Positions 43,503 to 51,200 of a stretch of 55,689 nucleotides of DNA are shown piece by piece; the first letter of the stretch is position 1; each line of letters begins with the position of its first letter. The notes beneath the pieces were generated by a model. That model searched no databases. It worked only from the letters and a program-made list of their open reading frames with translations, and was not told where the DNA came from. The stretch spans positions 1 to 55,689 of the forward strand of contig JAUIJZ010000010.1 in NCBI GenBank assembly GCA_030430715.1, written 5' to 3'. The stretch is from Alphaproteobacteria bacterium (GTDB taxonomy: Bacteria; Pseudomonadota; Alphaproteobacteria; Caulobacterales; Aquidulcibacteraceae). The position numbers were made by a program, and so were the translations under genes.

Positions 43503-44537
43503 ATGACGCTAACTGGACGACTTTCGGCTCAGATTGCAGCAGCTTTCGCGGTTGTGTTTCTGAGCATAGGGCTGGCAGGCCCCGCCGCCGCCCAAGATCG
43601 GTACGCCGCCATCGTGATGGATGCGCGGACCAACGAGGTATTGCTTGAAGATCAAGCCGACGAGCACCGGTTTCCGGCGTCGCTGACCAAGATGATGACG
43701 CTCTATATGCTCTTCGAGGCTATGGAGCGCGGCGATCTTAGCATGGACAGCCGCCTGACCGCGTCACGCAACGCGTCACGCCAGCCCCCGTCCCGCCTTG
43801 GCCTGCGCCGGGGTGATACAATTACGGTCGATCAGGCCATCCGGGCCCTCGCGGTCCAGTCCGCCAACGATGTCGCCACCATGATCGGCGAACGCCTCGG
43901 CGGCACCGAAGCCCGCTTCGCGGCCAATATGACGGCGCGGGCGCGCGAGCTCGGCCTGACGGATACACGTTTCGCCAATGCCAGCGGCCTTCCGGACAAT
44001 CGTCACCGCACGACTGCGCGTGACATGGCCCGCCTCAGCCAGGCGATCTGGTATGATTTCCCACAATATTATCATTACTTCCGCACCGAGAGCTTCAGCT
44101 GGCGACGTAGCCACGGCCGCAACCACAATCGCTTGCTCGGTTCGGTAGATGGCGTTGACGGCATCAAGACCGGCTACACGCGCGCCTCTGGCTTCAATCT
44201 CGCAACCATGACCGAGCGGCACGGCCGGCGCGTTATCGTCGTGGTGCTCGGCGGCGCAACGTCAGCGGCGCGGGATGCACAGGTCGCCCATCTCATTGAG
44301 GGCGCCTACGAAGAATATGCCCGCCGCGAAGACGCCAACACCGTCACCTACGCCAACATGCCTACGCGGCGCTTGGATGTGCAGCTAACGCCTCCGGCCG
44401 TCACGGAAACCGCACGCTCGGCGACACCGAGCACCCCCTATTCCACATATCAGGGCATGGTGGTCGAGACGTTGTCACCGGTCCGCGTTCCGCTGGAAGC
44501 ACCGGTTGGCGAAGGCGACGGCTCAGCGTTCGAGTAA
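43503..44537 (+). CDS. D-alanyl-D-alanine carboxypeptidase (PBP5/6 family)
   Basis: A 344-residue periplasmic peptidoglycan enzyme that trims the terminal D-Ala from stem pentapeptides. Signal peptide about residues 1-30 (cleavage after PAAAQ). Active site: S60-x-x-K63 in PASLTK, S120-A-N122 in VQSANDV, and K222-T-G in GIKTGYTRASG. The long, repeat-like C-terminal tail (RSATPSTPYSTYQG) is not a standard PBP5 amphipathic anchor, so membrane binding is uncertain. Confidence 0.92.
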   Translation: MTLTGRLSAQIAAAFAVVFLSIGLAGPAAAQDRYAAIVMDARTNEVLLEDQADEHRFPASLTKMMTLYMLFEAMERGDLSMDSRLTASRNASRQPPSRLGLRRGDTITVDQAIRALAVQSANDVATMIGERLGGTEARFAANMTARARELGLTDTRFANASGLPDNRHRTTARDMARLSQAIWYDFPQYYHYFRTESFSWRRSHGRNHNRLLGSVDGVDGIKTGYTRASGFNLATMTERHGRRVIVVVLGGATSAARDAQVAHLIEGAYEEYARREDANTVTYANMPTRRLDVQLTPPAVTETARSATPSTPYSTYQGMVVETLSPVRVPLEAPVGEGDGSAFE

Positions 44538-44555
44538 TGCAATGGTAAGAACGGT

Positions 44556-45002
44556 TCAGCGGCCGCGCTTTAACAGCCGGTCGCGCGCCGCGGTTAGCCG
44601 CGCCGCCTCTGCGTTGCTCCCTCCGCGGTCTGGGTGCGCCGAACTCATCTTTTCGCGGTAAGCACTGCGAATCTCGGCCTCACTCGCACCGCTTCTGACA
44701 TTCAAAACCGCACGCGCCTCAGCATCGGCGGCTTCTTCCTGGCTCGTGCGCACGCGACGCCGGAAGGTTGCGCCCGCACGGCGACGGCCCTGCGAGCTTG
44801 GAGTGAGTATCCAAGCAATCGCGGCAGCCGCACCAAGGCCCAACGCCACCCAATAACTGCCGCGCGCGAGCGAATAGAGCGCCGCGCCCCCCAACAGAAG
44901 AATTGGCAATTGCGCCGCCAGCGCCGCCCGTCGCGCACCCGCCATCCGGCCCAAAAACAAGAGCACAAACAGGCACGATACGATGAGAATAACCGGGAGC
45001 AC
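44556..45002 (-). CDS. Membrane-anchored J-domain (DnaJ-like) protein
   Basis: A 148-residue protein starting at GTG 45000-45002. Two or three hydrophobic helices occupy residues 1-66, then a basic linker. The C-terminal J domain carries the HPD motif (SSAHPDRGGS) with helix EIRSAYREKM. It would stimulate a DnaK partner at the membrane, like DjlA-type or TIM14-like co-chaperones. It is convergent with the carboxypeptidase gene (gap 18 bases). Confidence 0.85.
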   Translation of the reverse strand: MLPVILIVSCLFVLLFLGRMAGARRAALAAQLPILLLGGAALYSLARGSYWVALGLGAAAAIAWILTPSSQGRRRAGATFRRRVRTSQEEAADAEARAVLNVRSGASEAEIRSAYREKMSSAHPDRGGSNAEAARLTAARDRLLKRGR

Positions 45003-45093
45003 GCGAGACGGGCCTCGTCAGGGAAATTTCAGAGGCGCGCCGCCTCAAGTCAGTTTTGCCCTCAATAGGCGCCGCAGGCCAACGGTTAGCGGG

Positions 45094-45957
45094 TCAAAAC
45101 TTTAACGGCTCGCCCTCGAGGCCCGGCAATTTCAAGGTGAGGAAGAGGTCGCGCAGCTCCTGGCGCGCCGCGAGATGGCTCATCCGCATGTCGCCCGCCG
45201 CCCCCGGCGCGTCGAGATCGAGCAGCGTCAGGCCCTGCGGAAATAGCTCTCGGTAGATCACACGCTCTGACAAGCCGGGCGCCAGACGAAATCCGATACG
45301 GTTGGACAGCGTTTTTAGAGCCTCGCCGACACGCTGCTTGTTCTTGGCCTCGATCCGACTCACGGATGTGCGGTTGCGCAGCACCACCCAATCGATCGGT
45401 GTGCGCCGCTCCTGCGCTTTGCGCTTGCGGCTATCCCAGACCATTTCGCTATAGACCGAAGGACGGACCACTTCGCTGCAATTTGGATCGATGTCGCCTA
45501 GCAGGTCGAAATCGACGAAGCTGTCATTGAGCGGTGTCACCAGCGTATCGGCGCGCGCATGCGCGAGACGGGAAAAATGAGAGTCGCCGCCAGGACTGTC
45601 GATGACAATATAATCGCATGTCTCCGACAAACGGCGCAGGGCTGTATGGAATGCGGCTTCATCTTCCGCCTCGGCGGCGTCGATACTGCGCTGCCGGCTC
45701 TCCTGCAGCTCCAACACCTGCGGGGCGGGCAATTGCGCACCGCGGTGGGCAATCCAACGGCCGCGATTCTCTATGTAGCGAAGTAGCGAACGCTGACGAA
45801 CATCGAGATCCAGCGCGCCGGTCCGCCGCCCCATGCGCATAAGCGCCACGATAAGATGCATGGCGACTGTGGATTTGCCGGCGCCGCCCTTTTGATTGCC
45901 GACAACAATGACGTGGGCCTGGCGCAACGCGGGTTCGTAGGCGTGCGCAAGGCTCAT
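45094..45957 (-). CDS. mipZ: Division-plane positioning ATPase MipZ
   Basis: MipZ forms a polar gradient with ParB and blocks FtsZ assembly near the poles. Using the ATG at 45955-45957 gives 287 residues; the deviant Walker A is GNQKGGAGKST (K23, K28). ALDLDVRQRSLLRYIENR (Walker A') and SDTPGGD-type YIVIDSPGGD complete the nucleotide site. The segment DFDLLGDIDPN is specific to MipZ compared with ParA. An in-frame GTG 20 codons upstream exists, but the closest residues match MipZ from MSLAHAYEP. The short leader forms a GC hairpin (45960-45983) two bases before this ATG, hiding any Shine-Dalgarno. Confidence 0.95.
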   Translation of the reverse strand: MSLAHAYEPALRQAHVIVVGNQKGGAGKSTVAMHLIVALMRMGRRTGALDLDVRQRSLLRYIENRGRWIAHRGAQLPAPQVLELQESRQRSIDAAEAEDEAAFHTALRRLSETCDYIVIDSPGGDSHFSRLAHARADTLVTPLNDSFVDFDLLGDIDPNCSEVVRPSVYSEMVWDSRKRKAQERRTPIDWVVLRNRTSVSRIEAKNKQRVGEALKTLSNRIGFRLAPGLSERVIYRELFPQGLTLLDLDAPGAAGDMRMSHLAARQELRDLFLTLKLPGLEGEPLKF

Positions 45958-45959
45958 CG

Positions 45960-45983
45960 GCGCCCGCTCATACTGGCGGGCGC
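45960..45983 (-). promoter_or_regulatory. Hairpin in the mipZ leader
   Basis: GCGCCCGC-N8-GCGGGCGC is an 8-bp GC stem that ends two bases before the mipZ ATG. No separate Shine-Dalgarno is visible, so translation initiation is probably weak or controlled. Confidence 0.45.
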
Positions 45984-45997
45984 TGCAACCGATTTTC

Positions 45998-46058
45998 GAG
46001 TCACAACGCCAAGACACATAGGCTCAACATTCGTAGATTGAGGTTAAGGCACACTTAA
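45998..46058. promoter_or_regulatory. GANTC site and CtrA-type box in the mipZ/panC gap
   Basis: GAGTC (a CcrM methylation site, GANTC) at 45998-46002 lies in the mipZ leader or promoter. TTAAGGCACACTTAA at 46044-46058 is an exact TTAA-N7-TTAA CtrA box. In Caulobacter mipZ is reported to be controlled by GcrA and CcrM methylation, which fits. Confidence 0.6.
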
Positions 46059-46098
46059 GCGGCTTGACCTGGAACTGCCGCCACGGGATGCGAACGTC

Positions 46099-46950
46099 AT
46101 GGCCGATTCACCGCTCCGCACCCTCCGAGATGTCGCCACGTTGCGCGCCACAACCGCGGCGGCGCGCGCCAAGGGCCACACCGTCGGTCTCGTACCGACA
46201 ATGGGGGCGCTACACGATGGACACCTTTCCCTGGTTCGCGCAGCCAAGCAGCGCTGCGACCTCGTGATCGCCAGCTTGTTCGTCAATCCCAAGCAGTTCG
46301 CGCCGAACGAGGATTTCGGGCGTTATCCGCGTGATGAGGCTGGCGATGCCGCCATGTTGGCGCAAGCGGGGTGCGACCTGCTTTACGCGCCCGGCGCCGA
46401 GATCATGTACCCGGAGGGCTTCGCCACAACCGTCGAAGTGACCGATGTTTCTAGACCGCTTGAGGGCGAGAGCCGCCCGCACTTTTTCGGCGGCGTGGCG
46501 ACGGTCGTGACCAAGTTGTTGCTGCAATGCCTCCCGGACTGCGGCTTCTTTGGCGAGAAGGATTACCAGCAACTTCTCGTCATCAAAAAACTTGCCCGCG
46601 ACTTGGACATCCCAACAGAGATCGTCGGCTGCCCAACCATGCGTGAAAGCGATGGTTTGGCGATGTCCTCGCGCAATGCGTATCTGTCACCAGAAGAGCG
46701 CCGCATCGCCGCGCGTCTCAATCTCGTGCTGCACGATGCGATCAAGGAAGCGCGTGCGGGAGAAGCTATCGCCGAGGCTGAAGCGGAGGCTGCACGCCAT
46801 CTACTGGCAGCGGGATTCTCGCGCATAGATTATGTCGCGATGCGCGACGCCGAGACGCTCGCCCCCATTAGCGCTCTTTCCCGCCCCGCACGCATCTTCG
46901 CTGCAGCGTGGCTCGGGAAAACGCGCCTTATCGACAACATGGAAGTGTGA
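46099..46950 (+). CDS. panC: Pantothenate synthetase
   Basis: A 283-residue enzyme that joins pantoate and beta-alanine with ATP to make pantothenate (vitamin B5 / CoA pathway). Signature motifs: LVPTMGALHDGHLSLVR (HxGH ATP site), FVNPKQFAPNEDF, FFGEKDYQQLLVI, and SSRNAYLSPEER (KMSKS-like loop). panB is not in the window. Followed by a hairpin terminator. Confidence 0.96.
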   Translation: MADSPLRTLRDVATLRATTAAARAKGHTVGLVPTMGALHDGHLSLVRAAKQRCDLVIASLFVNPKQFAPNEDFGRYPRDEAGDAAMLAQAGCDLLYAPGAEIMYPEGFATTVEVTDVSRPLEGESRPHFFGGVATVVTKLLLQCLPDCGFFGEKDYQQLLVIKKLARDLDIPTEIVGCPTMRESDGLAMSSRNAYLSPEERRIAARLNLVLHDAIKEARAGEAIAEAEAEAARHLLAAGFSRIDYVAMRDAETLAPISALSRPARIFAAAWLGKTRLIDNMEV

Positions 46951-46957
46951 AACGGAA

Positions 46958-46985
46958 AAGGGCCGCGACGGATGCCGCGGCCCTT
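46958..46985. terminator. Bidirectional terminator between panC and the SRPBCC-like gene
   Basis: AAGGGCCGCG and CGCGGCCCTT form a 10-bp stem with an 8-base loop. On the minus strand it is followed by TTTTCC, so it is a good terminator for the gene at 47013 and a usable one for panC. Confidence 0.78.
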
Positions 46986-47012
46986 CACCTTCATTGCAAA
47001 GCAGACCAGCGC

Positions 47013-48134
47013 CTAAGGCGTCGCGGGTGCTTCAGCGCCTTCTGCCGGCGCCTCGGCCGCACCAGCGGCTTCAGGCTCAGCAGGTTCTTCCGGCGTTTCC
47101 GGCGCTGCTTCCGCTGCAGGATCAGCAGCCGGCGCGGTCGCGGCAACAGGAGCTTCCGCAGCAGCAACCGGCGGCACAGCACGGGTCAATGCGTTGATAT
47201 CGCCATCCACGACGTAGAAGATTTCGCGATTGCGCGAACCGCCGGCTTGGCCCGGATCGTCATGATAGACTTCGTAATTGGCCCAATCGTCGGTGTTGGT
47301 CGCCGGATCGTCGAGGTGCGCAGCAGCGAGCAGCGCATCCATCGGATTGTAGATCTGATCCCAGACCTCTTCTTCCGTGCCGGTATAGACCATGCGCAAT
47401 TGCGTGCCGCCCGGCAACGTGCCAGCCGAACCCACCGCCAGAACGCGCGGCGGCTCACCCGTGTAGGGATAGCCGATGCGATAGCAATATTCGTTGTTCT
47501 CGACGCGCGGCTCATACGCGATCGGCGGGCCAGCAATCTGCAGATTGTGGCGCGTCATGATCGGACGCAGCGCAAGCAAGCTGTCCGTCACCACCGACTT
47601 CACCGCTTCGGCATCCGTTGGCGAGCAATTCTGAATGTAGAAGAACGGACGCTCTTCGACCTGCACGACCGAATATTGCAGACCACCGAAATCCGCCGTC
47701 GGCAGAACATTCAAATCGGTCGACAATGCCGTCGTCGCGCCTTCCATCAGCGGCGCAACCGGGCCACCGCCGATTGCGCTGAAACGAGCCATCGGATTGG
47801 CGCCGACGCTCTGCTCCAGACGCACACGCACGCTGGCGCCTTCGCCTTCGGGCGTCACGGTGTAGGTGACGCGGCCGGTTTCGCCTTCAGCAAACGTAAC
47901 ATTGCCGACGACAGTGTCGTTCTCAGCCGACGTAATTTCCGTGAGCGTAACGCCTTGGCCTAAGCTCGTGCCCGCAGGCGTCGACGCCAAACGCGCAAAC
48001 ACAGTCTGCGCTGGCCGCTCAACATTGATCGTTTCTGTACGGCTCGCGCTCGACGGAAGCAGGAAATATCCCACGCCCGCAACAACTAGCACGATGACCA
48101 CAACAATAAGAAGGATGCGTCCCACGGCGCCCAT
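47013..48134 (-). CDS. Membrane-anchored SRPBCC/GyrI-like protein with Ala/Pro/Glu-rich tail
   Basis: A 373-residue protein. An N-terminal helix (ILLIVVVIVLVVAGVGYFLLP) anchors it, followed by a beta-rich SRPBCC-like domain (SRTETINVERPAQTVFARLAS) and a part resembling the GyrI effector-binding fold (QVEERPFFYIQNCSP, then NEYCYRIGYPYTG). The last 60 residues are low-complexity Ala/Pro/Glu and probably disordered. No enzyme motif is visible; it may bind a small ligand in the periplasm. Function unknown. Confidence 0.65.
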   Translation of the reverse strand: MGAVGRILLIVVVIVLVVAGVGYFLLPSSASRTETINVERPAQTVFARLASTPAGTSLGQGVTLTEITSAENDTVVGNVTFAEGETGRVTYTVTPEGEGASVRVRLEQSVGANPMARFSAIGGGPVAPLMEGATTALSTDLNVLPTADFGGLQYSVVQVEERPFFYIQNCSPTDAEAVKSVVTDSLLALRPIMTRHNLQIAGPPIAYEPRVENNEYCYRIGYPYTGEPPRVLAVGSAGTLPGGTQLRMVYTGTEEEVWDQIYNPMDALLAAAHLDDPATNTDDWANYEVYHDDPGQAGGSRNREIFYVVDGDINALTRAVPPVAAAEAPVAATAPAADPAAEAAPETPEEPAEPEAAGAAEAPAEGAEAPATP

Positions 48135-48316
48135 AGCCTACCCTCCGTTGGCTTCTGCCTATTGGGCTGCTCCTAGCAAATCGCGGCGCGAGACCAAACG
48201 GAAAATCGACGCCCGTTTTTCGGCGCAACCGTCATCCACAAGGTAAGTGCTTGATTCCAACCTAAAACGACGCGGAGCAGTAAAATTGCGTCACCAATAT
48301 TACGGCGATGAAACGC

Positions 48317-48748
48317 CTACCATGCACCCAATTCCACGAGCTGGCGTCGCAAATGTTCCGGCAAATCAGCACCGCCTTGTGCTTCACTGAGATCGGCGGG
48401 CGCATCTTTTGGATCAAGGTAACGCCAGCCCTGAAACGCGCGCCGCGGTTGCGGCGCCGTACGTTGCAATTGCGGATCAAGAAAAATTCCGCATCGCTCG
48501 CCATGATGATCAGTGACGTGGTCGATCGCGACAATGCGCTGCCGGACACTGATCACGCCCTTGATCACCCAGTACAAAGAACCGCCAGCCAACACCTCAT
48601 CCACGCGTTTGGGCCACATGCGCGTGCCGCACACAGGCCGTTCCGGCAAACTGGCGCGCTTAGCGATTTTCATCTGCTCAATCTGCCAGGCGGCAAGATC
48701 ATCGACATGATCGACGCCGACGCAGAGTTTGACGATATGTACAGTCAC
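48317..48748 (-). CDS. DUF1489-family protein
   Basis: A 143-residue protein that matches the DUF1489 pattern: MTVHIVKLCVGVDHVDDLAAW at the start, TRMWPKRVDEVLAGGSLYWVIKG, and GWRYLDPKDAPADL near the C-terminus. The family is conserved in alphaproteobacteria, function unknown. It lies five bases after the preceding gene on the same strand and is the last gene of the operon beginning at 51097. Confidence 0.9.
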   Translation of the reverse strand: MTVHIVKLCVGVDHVDDLAAWQIEQMKIAKRASLPERPVCGTRMWPKRVDEVLAGGSLYWVIKGVISVRQRIVAIDHVTDHHGERCGIFLDPQLQRTAPQPRRAFQGWRYLDPKDAPADLSEAQGGADLPEHLRRQLVELGAW

Positions 48749-48753
48749 GCGTG

Positions 48754-49149
48754 CTAAGCGCGCGCGTCGCGATGCGATGCGCCCCCTGCGACCGCGCCAG
48801 CATCCAACCGCGGCAGAAAACCAAGCGCCGTGCGCGCCACAGCCGCCGGTTCACGGCGCGGCGGTGCAGCTGGTGGATGCTTCATCGCGTCGGCCGTGAG
48901 CGTCAACATGCCCTCGGCCTCTATCGCCAATGTCGCCAGCGCCTCAGCTTCTTCAACAGTGCGCGCCCAAACAAAAACCGCCGCAACCGCGGATTCAAAA
49001 CGCTCAGGCCAAGCCTTTACGCGACGATCAAGCTGCGCCTCCACCACGACGCGCCAGAATGGCATGCGCGCACGTGCGAAACCGCTGCGATACAAGAATG
49101 CCCAGAACTTACTCTCGCCGCGCTTGCGCTTCAGCTTCACGAATTCCAC
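48754..49149 (-). CDS. Hypothetical protein in TIR/enoyl-CoA hydratase operon
   Basis: A 131-residue soluble protein. The start is FVKLKRKRGESKFWAFLYRSGFARARMPFWRVVVEAQLDRRVKAW, a basic amphipathic stretch, with an Ala/Glu-rich helix (TVEEAEALATLAIEAEGML) and a proline-rich tail. Its ATG at 49147-49149 lies 13 bases inside the enoyl-CoA hydratase gene, so translation is coupled. No family recognised. Confidence 0.6.
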   Translation of the reverse strand: MEFVKLKRKRGESKFWAFLYRSGFARARMPFWRVVVEAQLDRRVKAWPERFESAVAAVFVWARTVEEAEALATLAIEAEGMLTLTADAMKHPPAAPPRREPAAVARTALGFLPRLDAGAVAGGASHRDARA

Positions 49150-49934
49150 TCCGGCTTGCGCTTTTCTACGAAAGCGGCGAGGCCCTCCCTGCCTTCCGCC
49201 GAAGCACGACGCTGCGCCAGACGCCGCGCGGTTTCCTTGGCCAAGGCATCGTCAATCTTATGCCCATTGACGAACCGCACCAGCGCTTTTGCATCTGAAA
49301 CGGCGCCGGGCGCAGCTGCAAGCGCGTGTTCTGTGAGTTGTTCCATTGTGCTTTGCAGCGCGGCCTCATCCGCAACAGCAAAATGCACAAGGCCGATTTT
49401 TTCAGCAAACGCGGCATCGAAAACTTTGCCGGTCGCGAATAGCGCTTTGGCCCAACGCGGCCCGATCGCTTCGATCACGTAAGGTGAGATGATAGCGGGG
49501 ATCAGCCCCAAACGTACTTCGGAAAAACAAAACCGCGCATCGTCCAGGGCCACCGCGACATCGCACGCTGCCGCAAGACCGGCGCCGCCGCCAATCGCCG
49601 AACCGTGAACCAGCGCGACGGTAAGCTGTGGCAGGTCGTGTAGATGACGCAGCATCCGCGCCAATGTCAGAGAGTCCGTCTCGTTGTCGGTTTCCGCAAG
49701 ATGCGCCGAGCGACGCAACCACTCGATATCGCCGCCAGCGCAAAAATTATCGCCGGCGCCGCGCAGGAACACGATCCGGACATGATCAGCGGCGCGTAGG
49801 GTCTCAAACGTGTCAGAGAGGCCGGCAATCATCAATTCGTCGAAGGCGTTGCGCTTCTCAGGGCGGTTGAGCGTGACGACCGCCACGCCAGCGGGCGAGA
49901 CTTCAAGCGAAACCGGATCGGGCGTCTGACTCAT
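49137..49934 (-). CDS. Enoyl-CoA hydratase/isomerase family protein, methylglutaconyl-CoA hydratase-like
   Basis: A 265-residue crotonase-fold enzyme. Oxyanion-hole strands are GDNFCAGGDIEWL and GSAIGGGAGLAAACDVAVA; FSEVRLGLIPAIISPYVI is especially close to LiuC-type methylglutaconyl-CoA hydratases of leucine/isovalerate breakdown. Other liu genes are not present, so the exact acyl-CoA is not certain. Its ATG overlaps the stop of the upstream TIR gene by four bases. Confidence 0.85.
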   Translation of the reverse strand: MSQTPDPVSLEVSPAGVAVVTLNRPEKRNAFDELMIAGLSDTFETLRAADHVRIVFLRGAGDNFCAGGDIEWLRRSAHLAETDNETDSLTLARMLRHLHDLPQLTVALVHGSAIGGGAGLAAACDVAVALDDARFCFSEVRLGLIPAIISPYVIEAIGPRWAKALFATGKVFDAAFAEKIGLVHFAVADEAALQSTMEQLTEHALAAAPGAVSDAKALVRFVNGHKIDDALAKETARRLAQRRASAEGREGLAAFVEKRKPEWNS

Positions 49935-51097
49935 GCGGGCGTTCCTAAAATACGCGCCAGCGCCTGCGCGCGTTCGGGCTCTGGCGTTTCGAACAATCTC
50001 AAATGCTGAACTCCGGAGAAGAAATACTCGAAATCTTCCGGCGGCTCGGCATCCTCAATGTAGACCGGGATCAATTTTCGGCGATAGCGATCAGCAAGAT
50101 AGACTTCGCGCTTCACATGGTCGCTCTCGAAGGCCGCTTTTGAGCACATGACCAGAACACCGCCGGCATTCCGTATCGCGCGCACGATTTCACCGGCCCA
50201 ACCATCGCCAGCCGCAATGCCCTTCTTGTCCAGCCAGAAACGGCAGCCATCTTTTTGCGCCGCCTCGATCACCGGCAATACCGCCTTTGCGTTGGCGCTG
50301 GCATAGGAGACAAACACAGCGCTTTGGCCGGATAGCGCCGATGCTTCGGCGCTCATTTCCTCGCGTGCGCGGGATGCGCTTGGCGATTGAGACGCACGCA
50401 AGCGCGCAACGAGCGCGACAATCGCCACGACCAGCATCAGCGCAATCGCAATTGCGAACAATGTCGGCGTGACGCCTGCGGCAAGACCAATACGCCCGCC
50501 CAGCGCGTCGATGCCGGCGACCAGATCGGCTAACGTTCCCGGCGCTGGCCCGATCCGGTTGGCGAGCCAAATTGAGGCGATCGCCGCCAATGCGCCGAGG
50601 CCTGGCAGCACCGCCAAGGCGCCGACTAGCGCCGGTCCAATACCGCCGCCGCGAGACTGCGTACTCTCTATGCCGCGATCCGGCCCCTCCTCTGATGGCG
50701 TGGCGCCGCCAGGCGGTGGGGCCCGCATGCTTGCCTGCAGCACGCCGCGGATCGAATTTGAAAGTTCCAGCCATTTGAAACTGCGCTGGGCCGCGAAACT
50801 GGCGTCGATCGCGGGTAAGTCGCGCAGGCCGACAGGTGCGATGCCATGATCCAGCTTGACCACGAGCAACCGGCCATCGGCCCAAGCGTCGAGGGCGCGC
50901 TGCTCCAGGCGCAGGCGCATTGGCGCAAACAGCAAGTCCTTTGATACCAGCAACACCAGTACGTCATGTGGCGTCACCGGCCGGAGCGCGGTCTGCCCAT
51001 CATCCAATTCTACAAAATGGCCCCGGCGCTCCAGCACCGTTTCCAATTCTTGGGCGACCTCTTGGTCGGCGGGTGCATGGGAAATGAATACGCTCAT
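49931..51097 (-). CDS. Membrane protein with two TIR domains
   Basis: From ATG 51095-51097 it has 388 residues. TIR-like domain 1 covers residues 1-110 (SVFISHAPADQEVAQELETVL) and looks degenerate. Membrane helices lie at about 153-179 and 205-232. TIR domain 2 covers 260-388 (AVFVSYASANAKAVLPVIEAA, FWLDKKGIAAGDGW, AGEIVRAI with E303, VLVMCSKAAFESDHVKREVYL) and looks intact. TIR domains act as NADases in some immune systems and as adaptors in others; E303 is a candidate catalytic residue, but the alignment is by eye. It is divergent from a cNMP-binding patatin gene (gap 103 bases) and translationally coupled to an enoyl-CoA hydratase. Confidence 0.8.
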   Translation of the reverse strand: MSVFISHAPADQEVAQELETVLERRGHFVELDDGQTALRPVTPHDVLVLLVSKDLLFAPMRLRLEQRALDAWADGRLLVVKLDHGIAPVGLRDLPAIDASFAAQRSFKWLELSNSIRGVLQASMRAPPPGGATPSEEGPDRGIESTQSRGGGIGPALVGALAVLPGLGALAAIASIWLANRIGPAPGTLADLVAGIDALGGRIGLAAGVTPTLFAIAIALMLVVAIVALVARLRASQSPSASRAREEMSAEASALSGQSAVFVSYASANAKAVLPVIEAAQKDGCRFWLDKKGIAAGDGWAGEIVRAIRNAGGVLVMCSKAAFESDHVKREVYLADRYRRKLIPVYIEDAEPPEDFEYFFSGVQHLRLFETPEPERAQALARILGTPA

Positions 51098-51200
51098 AGG
51101 CGGGCCTCTTAACACGCCCGGCCCGTCTGCAAACGGCCCAAGCCCTACGATCACCACAGGCTCTCATTGCGCCTTAACCGGGGGCGCCTATCCTGGGCAG

